Assembly: GCA_913056195.1 (NCBI GenBank)
Contig: CAJXMF010000008.1
Location: forward strand, 1 to 62,697
Direction: 5' to 3'
DNA: 62,697 nucleotides
DNA from: an uncultured Methylococcaceae bacterium
GTDB taxonomy: Bacteria > Pseudomonadota > Gammaproteobacteria > Methylococcales > Methylomonadaceae
This document shows positions 22,768-31,546 of the stretch, piece by piece (the first letter of the stretch is position 1; each line of letters opens with the position of its first letter). The notes beneath the pieces were generated by a model, which saw only the letters and a program-made list of their open reading frames with translations, was not told the origin of the DNA and made no database searches. Made by a program: the position numbers and the translations under genes.

Positions 22768-25404
22768 GTGCTTACACCTTCATTTTCCGTGTTTTTTGAA
22801 CACGATAATCCGGCTCAGGCGTTTTGTGACAAGATCGCACAGAACCAGCTTGCCCTGAAGCAGCAATTTGACCCTGAACAAGCGCCCTATCCGTTATTAA
22901 AGGCAAATTCCGATTTTATCGATGCCGTGCTGGTATCGTGTTGGCAACATTTTTTTACCGATAGCGCGGCTCAGCACTGTTTGATCGCTACAGGCGGTTA
23001 TGGACGTCAGGAACTTTTTCCTTTCTCCGATATTGATATTGCCATTTTAGTGCAGGCATCACCCGATGCCGCATTTAAACAAGCACTGTCAGCATTCAAT
23101 AATTTTCTATGGGACATTGGCTTGAAACCGGGCATGGCTGTTCGCAGTCTGGAACAATCAATCAACGAAGCGCGAAATGATCAGACGATTCTGACCAACT
23201 TGATGGAGCTGCGTTTTCTTGATGGCGATCAACGTTTAGCGGATACCTTACATCAACGATTAAATGCGGAATCGTTATGGCCTTCCGAGGATTATTTTCT
23301 GGCGAAAATGGCCGAACAACGAAAACGCTATGAAAAATATCATGACAGCGCCTATAAACTCGAACCCAATATCAAGGAAGGCCCCGGCGGTATTCGCGAT
23401 TTGCAGATCATTTCCTGGGTATTCAAGCATCATTATCACAGTAAGACCTTACGCGAGTTAATCAAATACCGTTTTTTACCGGCTTCTGAATATGAGGAAC
23501 TGATTCATGCGCGCGACACATTGTGGCGTTTGCGTTTTGCACTTCATGTTTTAACCGGTCGCTGTGAAGACCGCCTGTTGTTTGATTATCAACGTGACCT
23601 GGCAAGTCAATTTGGTTTTTTAACGGCACAGGGCGAAAGTGACGTTGAAGCCTTCATGCATTTTTATTTTAGAACTGTGGTCAATATTGAGCAACTCAAC
23701 GAGATGCTATTACAGTTGTTCAATGAGCGTTTTATTCTCAATCATAAAAAACCCAAATTGATCCCTGTTTCGCATGCATTTTCAGTAATTAATGGCTATG
23801 TTCAGGTCAACCATAATAAAGTCTTCGAAGAAAATCCACTGAACTTGCTGGCGATTTTTTTATTACAACAACAGTTACCCAGTATTAAAGGCATCCGAGC
23901 CAGTACCTTGCGTTTAATCCGCAAAAATATTGCTCTCATTGATGACGATTTTCGTCATAACAAAAAGGCCAATCAACTGTTTTTGCGTTTTTTCTCTCAA
24001 GGCAAGGGCCTGACTCATCAACTCCAGCGCATGAACCGCTATGGTATTTTAGGCGCCTATCTACCTGACTTTGCACATATTGTGGCACGCATGCAATATG
24101 ATCTGTTTCATATTTATACGACGGATGAACATACACTTTTTGTGATCCGCAATTTAAGGCGCTTTGCGCTGGAAAAGCATAATGATGAATTACCCTTCTG
24201 TAATAATATTTTTTTGCTGATTCCAAAACCCGAACTGTTGTATCTGGCTGGATTGTTTCATGATATTGGCAAAGGCCGGAACGGTAATCACTCGATTATC
24301 GGTGCCGATATTGCCCGTCGATTTTGCCAACAGCATCTGTTGAGTGAACCGGATACGAATACCATAGTCTGGCTGGTCAAAAATCATCTGTTAATGTCGA
24401 TAACCGCACAAAAAAAGGATATCAGTGATCCGGATATCATTTTTGAATTCGCAAGCCAGGTCGGAACCATTAAAAAGCTGAATTACCTGTATTTATTAAC
24501 TGTCGCCGATATTCGCGCGACCAATCCTGAACTCTGGAATGACTGGAAAGACCACTTGCTTCGCGATTTATATATCGCCACCCATAATGCATTGCACCGC
24601 GGTCTTGAGAATCCTGTTGAACGCTCGGAAATTTACCAGCAAAACAGACGGGAAGCCATAAAAGGTCTGCTGCAAGCGGGCTTTCCCGAGCATAAAATCC
24701 AGGCCTGCTGGGAAAATTTTGCAGTGAAAGATGATTATTTCATCCGATATTCGGCCGAAGAAATCGTTTGGCATACCCTGGCCATCGCTGGCGTCAAAAA
24801 GAATGATTTACCCTTAGTTTTACTGCGCCCACAAACGCAACGCGGCAGTGTGGAAATATTTGTCTATGCCCATAACGATAAAGGTATTTTTTCGATCTGC
24901 GCCTCAACCCTGGATCAGTTAGGCTTGAATATTCTGGATGCGCGCATTATTACCACCACCCACCAGCATGTTTTAAACAGCTTTCAGGTCTTAGAACAAT
25001 CTGACGCGGCGATTGATGATCTTTACCGGGAAACTCAGATCGCCAGCACCTTGAAAAAAAACCTGCAGCAGAAAAAATTAGTCCAGCCTACCCGTTTTAA
25101 ATGCCAATCCCGGCAAGCGCGCTATTTCCCGATAAAAACGCGTATTTCATTTTTACCGGATCGCGGTGATAAATATACAGCGCTGGAAATTGTAACGACC
25201 GACCGGAATGGTTTGTTGACACTGTTCAGCCAGGTATTCATGCAATTTGGCTTACAAATCCATGATGCTAAAATCACCACAATCGGCAGTCGGGCTGAAG
25301 ATGTTTTTTATCTGACCGATACAGAAGATCAGCCGATTGTCCGTGAAGATATCAAACAGGAACTCAGTCAAGCCATTATTACGATGCTGAAACAACAACA
25401 TTAA
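22768..25404 (+). CDS. glnD: [Protein-PII] uridylyltransferase / uridylyl-removing enzyme
   Basis: 878 residues from a GTG start with GGAAGAA upstream inside the end of map. The nucleotidyltransferase motif is GGYGRQELFPFSDIDIAIL (about residue 75), the HD hydrolase motif is GLFHDIGKGRNGNHS (about residue 495), and two ACT domains sit at the C-terminus (EIFVYAHNDKGIFSICAS and ALEIVTTDRNGLLTLFSQVF). It senses glutamine and modifies PII proteins to control nitrogen assimilation. All domains are present at normal length. Confidence 0.96.
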   Translation: MLTPSFSVFFEHDNPAQAFCDKIAQNQLALKQQFDPEQAPYPLLKANSDFIDAVLVSCWQHFFTDSAAQHCLIATGGYGRQELFPFSDIDIAILVQASPDAAFKQALSAFNNFLWDIGLKPGMAVRSLEQSINEARNDQTILTNLMELRFLDGDQRLADTLHQRLNAESLWPSEDYFLAKMAEQRKRYEKYHDSAYKLEPNIKEGPGGIRDLQIISWVFKHHYHSKTLRELIKYRFLPASEYEELIHARDTLWRLRFALHVLTGRCEDRLLFDYQRDLASQFGFLTAQGESDVEAFMHFYFRTVVNIEQLNEMLLQLFNERFILNHKKPKLIPVSHAFSVINGYVQVNHNKVFEENPLNLLAIFLLQQQLPSIKGIRASTLRLIRKNIALIDDDFRHNKKANQLFLRFFSQGKGLTHQLQRMNRYGILGAYLPDFAHIVARMQYDLFHIYTTDEHTLFVIRNLRRFALEKHNDELPFCNNIFLLIPKPELLYLAGLFHDIGKGRNGNHSIIGADIARRFCQQHLLSEPDTNTIVWLVKNHLLMSITAQKKDISDPDIIFEFASQVGTIKKLNYLYLLTVADIRATNPELWNDWKDHLLRDLYIATHNALHRGLENPVERSEIYQQNRREAIKGLLQAGFPEHKIQACWENFAVKDDYFIRYSAEEIVWHTLAIAGVKKNDLPLVLLRPQTQRGSVEIFVYAHNDKGIFSICASTLDQLGLNILDARIITTTHQHVLNSFQVLEQSDAAIDDLYRETQIASTLKKNLQQKKLVQPTRFKCQSRQARYFPIKTRISFLPDRGDKYTALEIVTTDRNGLLTLFSQVFMQFGLQIHDAKITTIGSRAEDVFYLTDTEDQPIVREDIKQELSQAIITMLKQQH

Positions 25405-25430
25405 AACCTTGGCTGCAGCCCTCAACTTTA

Positions 25431-25832
25431 TCATGACGCGCATTGGCTAAAGACATTATGCTGTAACATCGAATCAATAAAATGCAATAAACGCTGATAG
25501 GCACCCTGCTCAAGATCCATATAGCGTAAACCCAGCATACAGCGATTGGTGGAGACTCTACGTGAAAAAGTCACATGGCAACGCGCCTGAATTTGTGTCT
25601 TCGAGCCATTTTCATCCGGCAAATCAAGCTCTACAAACAATTCAACAGGCTTGCCATCGTCACGCACAAATCGACCATGAGGGGTTACTAAATCGCGCTC
25701 GATAGTATTGCATTCCATGCAAAGCCCATCACCGGAAATATCGCTAACCAAAGTCCTGACCTGTACGCCCTCTTCATTCATGACTATCGCAGGTAATTGA
25801 GTCGCGACCCGTGGATAAATTCTTCTTTCCAT
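25431..25832 (-). CDS. PilZ-domain protein (c-di-GMP binding)
   Basis: 133 residues. The two c-di-GMP motifs are recognisable: RxxxR as RRIYPR at residues 3-8 and D-x-S-x-x-G as DISGDG at about 31-36. The remainder forms the PilZ beta barrel ending LGLRYMDLEQGAYQRLLHFI. A GGAGG ribosome site precedes the ATG. It stands alone with a 163-bp AT-rich upstream gap. It could act with the GGDEF-EAL protein encoded at 34-37 kb; the output is unknown. Confidence 0.85.
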   Translation of the reverse strand: MERRIYPRVATQLPAIVMNEEGVQVRTLVSDISGDGLCMECNTIERDLVTPHGRFVRDDGKPVELFVELDLPDENGSKTQIQARCHVTFSRRVSTNRCMLGLRYMDLEQGAYQRLLHFIDSMLQHNVFSQCAS

Positions 25833-25995
25833 ACCTATTCCTCCATTAACTTAAAAACGCCAAGGTATTTTTAAGCCTAGCTGATAAATAGCTTTTTTCA
25901 ATATAAATATTGACTTAAGTGGAACTTATTATGTGATTTATCACTTAAATTACGCTTAAAACGAGGGCTAATCATGCACTCTTATATAAAAGTCA

Positions 25996-26232
25996 TCAGC
26001 CGCGCTTTCTTTCGATACGCTTCTGCCGCACTTTTTGCCATAATTTTCGACTATGCGGGTTTTTATTGGAAAGGCGAATCACGCGACGTTTAACCTTGTC
26101 GGATGCTTTAAACATCAAGGCTAAACCGATCACCATAGTAGGTAAACCAAACGGGACGGGCAATGGAAATAAAATCATTCCGATTACAAACAGGATGCTG
26201 CCTGAAACCATTAAAAGTGATTTTTGCAGCAT
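25996..26232 (-). CDS. Small membrane protein, hypothetical
   Basis: 78 residues: a long hydrophobic hairpin (LLMVSGSILFVIGMILFPLP and LPTMVIGLALMF) followed by a strongly basic C-terminal tail (KVKRRVIRLSNKN ... RQKRIERKRG). The pattern resembles small PGPGW-type transmembrane proteins of unknown role. Its ATG lies 1 bp after the phosphoesterase stop, so the two are probably co-translated and this protein may sit in the inner membrane near lipid metabolism. Confidence 0.7.
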   Translation of the reverse strand: MLQKSLLMVSGSILFVIGMILFPLPVPFGLPTMVIGLALMFKASDKVKRRVIRLSNKNPHSRKLWQKVRQKRIERKRG

Positions 26233-26233
26233 T

Positions 26234-27040
26234 TCAACTCGCTTTTTCGGCGTTTACAGATGTTTTCAACGGTGTCTGCTCCAAAAGCTGAAAACTTTGA
26301 TCCGACCAATGAATAATCTCCAGTTCTCCTGAAAAGTCTTCTACCAGGGCTGTACAACTTTCCACCCAGTCACCGGTATTACAGTATAACTTGCCGGAAT
26401 CCATTTTCGTCATATCGGCATGGTGAATATGCCCACAAATGATACCATCCACCTGTGCTTTATCGGCTTCCAAACTCAAAACATGCTGATAATTATCAAT
26501 AACTTGTATAACATTTTTGACTTTATGTTTTAAATAGGCTGACAAAGACCAATATTTAAATCCCAGCATTTTTCGTAAATTGTTATACCAGCGGTTGATT
26601 ACCAACAGGATTTCATAGGCCTCGCCACCAATATAGGCCAGACTGCGATTATGACAGACGATATTATCGAATTCGTCACCGTGTAAAACCAGAAAACAAC
26701 GCTTATCGGCTGTCGTATGGATATGTTTTAAGTGGATTTCAATACCGTTAAATTCTATCCCGGCATGTTTACGCAAGGCTTCATCATGATTGCCCGGGAT
26801 GTAAATCACGCGTGTACCTTGCCTGGATTTATTGATGACTCTTTGTACGATATCGCTGTGCAATAACGGCCAATAAAAACCCGACTTAACATTCCAGCTC
26901 CATAAGTCGATAATATCGCCGACCAAATACAAGGTGTCGCATTCCACATGATCGAGAAAATCACGTAAATATTCTGCCTTGCAGCCTTTTGTACCCAAAT
27001 GGGTATCCGAAATCCAGACTGTACGATAATGAAGTGTCAT
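26234..27040 (-). CDS. UDP-2,3-diacylglucosamine diphosphatase-like metallophosphoesterase
   Basis: 268 residues with all calcineurin-type motifs: SDTHLGTKG, GDIIDLW, PGNHDEALR, LHGDEFD and GHIHHADM. The overall order and the CNTGDWVESCTALV C-terminus fit the LpxH2-like branch of UDP-2,3-diacylglucosamine hydrolases, which cleave the pyrophosphate in lipid A synthesis; other substrates remain possible. GGGGGACAA precedes the ATG. It is first in a two-gene unit with the small membrane protein. Confidence 0.82.
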   Translation of the reverse strand: MTLHYRTVWISDTHLGTKGCKAEYLRDFLDHVECDTLYLVGDIIDLWSWNVKSGFYWPLLHSDIVQRVINKSRQGTRVIYIPGNHDEALRKHAGIEFNGIEIHLKHIHTTADKRCFLVLHGDEFDNIVCHNRSLAYIGGEAYEILLVINRWYNNLRKMLGFKYWSLSAYLKHKVKNVIQVIDNYQHVLSLEADKAQVDGIICGHIHHADMTKMDSGKLYCNTGDWVESCTALVEDFSGELEIIHWSDQSFQLLEQTPLKTSVNAEKAS

Positions 27041-27145
27041 TTGTCCCCCTTCGAATAAATCTGTAGCTATTAAATGCCTTAATCAGAAAGGAGATTACAC
27101 TTGCTTTATGTCTTCCTCATGACAGTCAGATGAATCTTTAATGTC

Positions 27146-27175
27146 AAAAAAAACCGGCATTACGCCGGTTTTTAA
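27146..27175 (-). terminator. Rho-independent terminator after thrC
   Basis: AACCGGC-ATTAC-GCCGGTT forms a perfect 7-bp stem (27152-27170). On the minus strand the stem is followed by a run of about eight T residues, 28 bp after the thrC stop. Confidence 0.9.
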
Positions 27176-27197
27176 TAGCAAGTAATGGGAATAACAG

Positions 27198-28280
27198 TTA
27201 AGCCATATTATCCAAAATAGCTTTTTTAACGGCATCCAGCGTTGCATCAATCGTGACCGGATGTGTTTCCTTGCATTGCATGATAGCGCTGTCCGGGTCT
27301 TTCAAGCCGTTGCCAGTCAACGTACAGACGATGGTACTGCCTTCTGCGATTTTGCCATTGCCGATATCTTGCAATGCACCCGCTAATGACGTAGCAGAAG
27401 CCGGTTCACAGAAAATGCCTTCATATTGCGTCAGCATTTTCTGTGCGGCCAAAATCTGTTCATCGGTCATGGCATCAAACCAGCCACGCGATTCTTTCTG
27501 CGCATTCCAGGCCTTATCCCAGGATTGAGGATGACCAATGCGGATTGCAGTCGCCACCGTTTCCGGTTCATCCACCATTTCACCTTTTATAAACGGCGCG
27601 GCACCTGCGGCCTGATAACCACACATCACCGGGCGATTTTTACACACACCATCGGCAGCATATTCGCTATAGCCTTTCCAATAAGCGGTGATATTGCCGG
27701 CATTACCAACGGGTAAACAATGATAATCCGGAGCTTTGCCCAATTCATCCACAATTTCGAAGGCCGCCGTTTTCTGGCCTTCGATACGAAATGGATTGAT
27801 AGAGTTGACAATCGTTACCGGTGCATGGCTGGCAACTTCCTTAACCAATGACATACCGGCGTCAAAATTTCCGTTAATCTGGATGATTTCAGCCCCATAC
27901 ATCAATGTCTGTGCCAGTTTACCGAGTGCAATTTTGCCTTCTGGAATCAACACAAAGGCTTTAATACCGGCGCGCACGGCGTAAGCTGCCGCAGCCGCCG
28001 AAGTATTGCCGGTCGAGGCGCAGATAATGGCCTCGCTGCCATCTTCAACCGCTTTGGTCACAGCCATGGTCATACCGCGATCTTTGAATGAACCGGTCGG
28101 GTTCAAGCCTTCGTATTTGACATAAATATCTACATTCTTACCAATCAGGCGCGGGATATTCTGTAATTGAATCAGCGGCGTGTTGCCTTCGCCCAAACTG
28201 ATAAGGCGTGTTTTTGAGGTAACTGGCAAGCGGTCTTGATAACGGGCGATCAGCCCTGTGTAACGTGTTTGTGTTGTCAT
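27198..28280 (-). CDS. thrC: Threonine synthase
   Basis: 360 residues, the short type of threonine synthase. The pyridoxal-phosphate lysine sits in [17 protein letters not shown], with the phosphate loop in the [15 protein letters not shown] segment and the [14 protein letters not shown] motif. It converts O-phosphohomoserine to threonine in the cytoplasm. It follows hom by 1 bp and ends the alaC-hom-thrC unit at a clear terminator. Confidence 0.96.
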   Translation of the reverse strand: MTTQTRYTGLIARYQDRLPVTSKTRLISLGEGNTPLIQLQNIPRLIGKNVDIYVKYEGLNPTGSFKDRGMTMAVTKAVEDGSEAIICASTGNTSAAAAAYAVRAGIKAFVLIPEGKIALGKLAQTLMYGAEIIQINGNFDAGMSLVKEVASHAPVTIVNSINPFRIEGQKTAAFEIVDELGKAPDYHCLPVGNAGNITAYWKGYSEYAADGVCKNRPVMCGYQAAGAAPFIKGEMVDEPETVATAIRIGHPQSWDKAWNAQKESRGWFDAMTDEQILAAQKMLTQYEGIFCEPASATSLAGALQDIGNGKIAEGSTIVCTLTGNGLKDPDSAIMQCKETHPVTIDATLDAVKKAILDNMA

Positions 28281-28281
28281 A

Positions 28282-29592
28282 TTATTTCAATGTTTCCAGA
28301 CGAATGCGGCAGATAGAGCCTGTGACAGAAGATAATGCTTCAATCTCGCCGATTGCCGCATTCATTTCTTTTTCTTGTGTGCGCTGCGTCAATAAAATCA
28401 ATGGCAGCAAGGTTTCATTTTGTTTGGGTTCTTTTTGAATCAATGCTTCGATACTGATTTGATGGGTTGCCAAAATTCTGGCAATATCCGCTAAAACACC
28501 GGCTTTGTCTGCCACTGTCAGCCGTAAATAATAAGCCGTTTTGACATCATCGGCAGACAACAACGGAATATCGACCAGCGCATTGGCCTGAAAAGCCAGA
28601 TGCGGTACCCGATTTTCAGGATCGCTGGTCATCGCTCTGACGACATCGACGACATCGGCGACGACCGCCGACGCTGTCGGCTCTGCACCGGCACCGGCGC
28701 CGTAATACAAGGTGGGGCCTGCGGCATCGCCTTTAACCAACACCGCATTCATCACGCCATCGACATTGGCAATCAGTCGGCGCTCTGGAATCAACGTTGG
28801 ATGCACGCGTAATTCAATACCCTTGTCCGTTTTGCGGGCAATGCCGAGGTGCTTAATGCGATAACCCAGTTCTTCAGCATATTCCACATCTTCCCGGGTA
28901 ATGCCGGTAATCCCTTCGGTATAGGCCTTTTCAAATTGCAGCGGAATACCAAAGGCAATTGAGGCCAAAATGGTCAATTTATGCGCCGCATCAATGCCTT
29001 CCACATCGAAAGTCGGATCAGCTTCGGCATAGCCTAAGGCCTGCGCTTCAGCCAATACGTCAGCAAAATCACGGCCTTTATCGCGCATTTCGGTCAAAAT
29101 AAAATTGCCAGTGCCATTGATGATGCCCGCCAGCCATTCAATCTGATTGCCGGCAAGACCTTCCCGGATAGCTTTGATAATAGGAATACCGCCGGCAACG
29201 GCGGCCTCAAACAAAACCATGACGCCTTTTTCGCTGGCACGGCTAAAAATCTCGTTACCGTACAGTGCGATTAGAGCCTTATTAGCCGTAACAATATGCT
29301 TACCGTTTTCGATCGCCTGAATAACCAGGTCTTTAGCCAGTGTATCGCCACCAATCAATTCCAGCACGACATCGATTTCAGGGTCGTTAACTATTTCGAA
29401 GGGATCTGTTGTCAGCGCAATATCACGGGTATCGCAAATACGCTCACGGTCCAGCGTTCTGGCCGAAGCACGGGTGACAATAATCCTTCGCCCAGCCCGG
29501 CGGGAAATTTCTTCTGCATTCCGTTTCAGTACATTGACAGTACCGCCGCCAACGGTTCCCAGCCCTAAAATGCCTATGTTTACCGGTTTCAA
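28282..29592 (-). CDS. hom: Homoserine dehydrogenase
   Basis: 436 residues from a TTG start, supported by an AGGAG 6 bases upstream and by the NAD-binding motif ([18 protein letters not shown]) beginning at residue 5. The catalytic region includes [20 protein letters not shown] and [13 protein letters not shown]-terminal ACT domain ([20 protein letters not shown]) probably gives feedback control by threonine. It is the monofunctional form, not fused to aspartokinase. It lies between alaC and thrC on one strand. Confidence 0.95.
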   Translation of the reverse strand: MKPVNIGILGLGTVGGGTVNVLKRNAEEISRRAGRRIIVTRASARTLDRERICDTRDIALTTDPFEIVNDPEIDVVLELIGGDTLAKDLVIQAIENGKHIVTANKALIALYGNEIFSRASEKGVMVLFEAAVAGGIPIIKAIREGLAGNQIEWLAGIINGTGNFILTEMRDKGRDFADVLAEAQALGYAEADPTFDVEGIDAAHKLTILASIAFGIPLQFEKAYTEGITGITREDVEYAEELGYRIKHLGIARKTDKGIELRVHPTLIPERRLIANVDGVMNAVLVKGDAAGPTLYYGAGAGAEPTASAVVADVVDVVRAMTSDPENRVPHLAFQANALVDIPLLSADDVKTAYYLRLTVADKAGVLADIARILATHQISIEALIQKEPKQNETLLPLILLTQRTQEKEMNAAIGEIEALSSVTGSICRIRLETLK

Positions 29593-29598
29593 ATGTAA

Positions 29599-29603
29599 CT
29601 CCT
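29599..29603 (-). promoter_or_regulatory. Shine-Dalgarno that fixes the TTG start of hom
   Basis: AGGAG on the minus strand lies 6 bases upstream of TTG at 29590-29592. There is no ATG or GTG nearby that would keep the nucleotide-binding motif intact, so the site decides the start. Confidence 0.75.
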
Positions 29604-29630
29604 GACAATCAAGTAATCTTTGGCCGCGTA

Positions 29631-30815
29631 TTATACAACGTTGTCTTTCCTCAGCATATGACGAATACCACGCAAAGCCTGACGGGTGCGATGTTCGTTT
29701 TCAATCAGACTGAATCGGACATGGTCATCACCATGCTGGCCAAAGCCAATCCCCGGTGACACGGCAACTTTGGCGTCTATAATCATTTTTTTACAGAATT
29801 CCAGTGAGCCCATCCTTTTATAAGGTTCTGGAATCGGCGCCCAGACAAACATGGTTGCTTTCGGTTTTTCCACCATCCAGCCCATGGCATTGAGGCCATC
29901 GCACAGCACGTCGCGGCGACTTTTATACATCGCGCAGATTTCGGCCACGCAATCTTGCGGCCCTTCCAGGGCGGTAATCGCGGCGACCTGAATCGGTGTA
30001 AAGGTACCATAATCCATATAGGATTTAATCCGCGTCAATGCGGCAACCAGGGTTGGATTTCCACACATAAAGCCTACTCGCCAGCCGGGCATGTTATAGC
30101 TTTTTGACAATGAGAAAAATTCGACTGCAATATCTTTAGCGCCTTCAACTTGCAGAATGGATGGCGCTTTATAGCCATCGAACACAATATCGGCATAGGC
30201 AATATCATGCACCACCCAGATATTATGCGCTTTAGCAATGGCGACGACTTTTTCGAAAAAATCCAGTTCGATACATTGCGTGGTTGGGTTGGCTGGAAAA
30301 TTCAAAATCAACATCTTTGGCTTGGGCCATGAGTCGAGAATCGCTTTTTGCAATTCCTCGAAAAAATCGACACCAGGCACCAGCGGCACATGTCGCAAAT
30401 CAGCGCCAGCGATCACCACGCCATAAGGATGAATCGGATAAGCGGGATTAGGAACCAGAACGACATCGCCCGGCCCTAATGTCGCCAACGCCAAATGCGC
30501 CAGACCTTCTTTTGATCCAATCGTGACAATCGCCTCTGTTTCAGGATCCAGGCTGACATCGTAACGCTCCTGATACCAGTTACAAATGGCGCGGCGCAAC
30601 CGTGGAATCCCTTTTGATACGGAATAACGATGGGTATCATCCCGTTGCGCCGCGTCGACTAATTTGTCGACAATATGTTTGGGTGTGGGCTGATCAGGAT
30701 TACCCATACCGAAATCAATAATATCTTCACCTGCGGCACGTGATTTGGCTTTTAGTTCATTGACAATATTAAATACATAGGGAGGCAAGCGTTTGATGCG
30801 ATCAAATTCTTCCAT
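29631..30815 (-). CDS. alaC: Alanine-synthesising aminotransferase (AlaC family)
   Basis: 394 residues, fold-type I aminotransferase. The N-terminus ([28 protein letters not shown]) and the pyridoxal-phosphate lysine region ([17 protein letters not shown]) match the AlaC/YfdZ group that makes alanine from pyruvate. A candidate promoter sits about 37 bp upstream. The gene precedes hom and thrC, an arrangement common in gammaproteobacteria; the link is amino acid synthesis, though the exact substrate in this organism is inferred. Confidence 0.88.
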   Translation of the reverse strand: MEEFDRIKRLPPYVFNIVNELKAKSRAAGEDIIDFGMGNPDQPTPKHIVDKLVDAAQRDDTHRYSVSKGIPRLRRAICNWYQERYDVSLDPETEAIVTIGSKEGLAHLALATLGPGDVVLVPNPAYPIHPYGVVIAGADLRHVPLVPGVDFFEELQKAILDSWPKPKMLILNFPANPTTQCIELDFFEKVVAIAKAHNIWVVHDIAYADIVFDGYKAPSILQVEGAKDIAVEFFSLSKSYNMPGWRVGFMCGNPTLVAALTRIKSYMDYGTFTPIQVAAITALEGPQDCVAEICAMYKSRRDVLCDGLNAMGWMVEKPKATMFVWAPIPEPYKRMGSLEFCKKMIIDAKVAVSPGIGFGQHGDDHVRFSLIENEHRTRQALRGIRHMLRKDNVV

Positions 30816-30851
30816 TCAAGGCTCTTTAGGCTAAATGTTGGCAAACTTATT

Positions 30852-30880
30852 AAAGTACTAAGGTTGCTTAATATTGTCAA
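30852..30880 (-). promoter_or_regulatory. Candidate sigma70 promoter of alaC-hom-thrC
   Basis: On the minus strand a consensus TTGACA (30875-30880) is followed after 17 bp by TACTTT (30852-30857), about 37 bp before the alaC ATG. The -35 is perfect and the -10 weak. Confidence 0.45.
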
Positions 30881-30922
30881 TACAAGGCTTTAAAAACAGC
30901 ATTGCTTGTTACTGACTGGATG

Positions 30923-31546
30923 TCACTGCCCAAACACATCAGCACCTTCAGGAATCACAAAATCGAAGATATTTTCAGGTAATTTTTGATTGATTTTAAT
31001 ATTTGAAAAATAAATACGGGTTAATTGGCCAAAATTGTCACTGAGTTCCATGCCGGCAATCTGGTCGTTGTGCATACCGATCAGAATTCTTTTGTAATTA
31101 CTTTGTTCAGATTTCGGCGTCAACCGGATCCAGCTCAAATCTTCATCGACACCCTGTTGTTGAAGTATAAAATTCTGTTCCAGATTAACCTTGCCGCTAA
31201 GTAATAAAGCGGGCGTCGAACCTAAGGAATCATCCAATGATTTTATGGTCACCTGCGCCAGGTCAGCATCATAAAACCAGACCTTATCGCCGTTAGCGAC
31301 AATTTCCTGAACAAAGGGCTGCCTGTAATTCCAGCGAAACTTGCCCGGACGTTGCAGATAAAACACGCCGGAACTAAGCTGCGCCGGATTGCCATACTCG
31401 TCCATACTCACCTGTTTGAAATCAGCCTCTAAGGTGCGAGTATTGTGTAGGAATTTTTTAAGCTGTTGAACAGGTTTTTGTTCGGCATAACTTACCGAGA
31501 GGCTTAAAAAAAACATCACGACCACTAATTTAATCATCATTTTCAT
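30923..31546 (-). CDS. lolA: Outer-membrane lipoprotein carrier protein LolA
   Basis: 207 residues with a signal peptide (cleavage near SVSYA, residue 21). The mature part follows the LolA pattern: TRTLEADFKQVSMDEYG, SSGVFYLQRPGKFRWNYRQPF and KVWFYDADLAQVTIK. LolA ferries lipoproteins across the periplasm from LolCDE to LolB. The start overlaps the mrcB stop by 4 bp. In many gammaproteobacteria lolA follows ftsK; here it follows a penicillin-binding protein gene instead. Confidence 0.92.
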   Translation of the reverse strand: MKMMIKLVVVMFFLSLSVSYAEQKPVQQLKKFLHNTRTLEADFKQVSMDEYGNPAQLSSGVFYLQRPGKFRWNYRQPFVQEIVANGDKVWFYDADLAQVTIKSLDDSLGSTPALLLSGKVNLEQNFILQQQGVDEDLSWIRLTPKSEQSNYKRILIGMHNDQIAGMELSDNFGQLTRIYFSNIKINQKLPENIFDFVIPEGADVFGQ

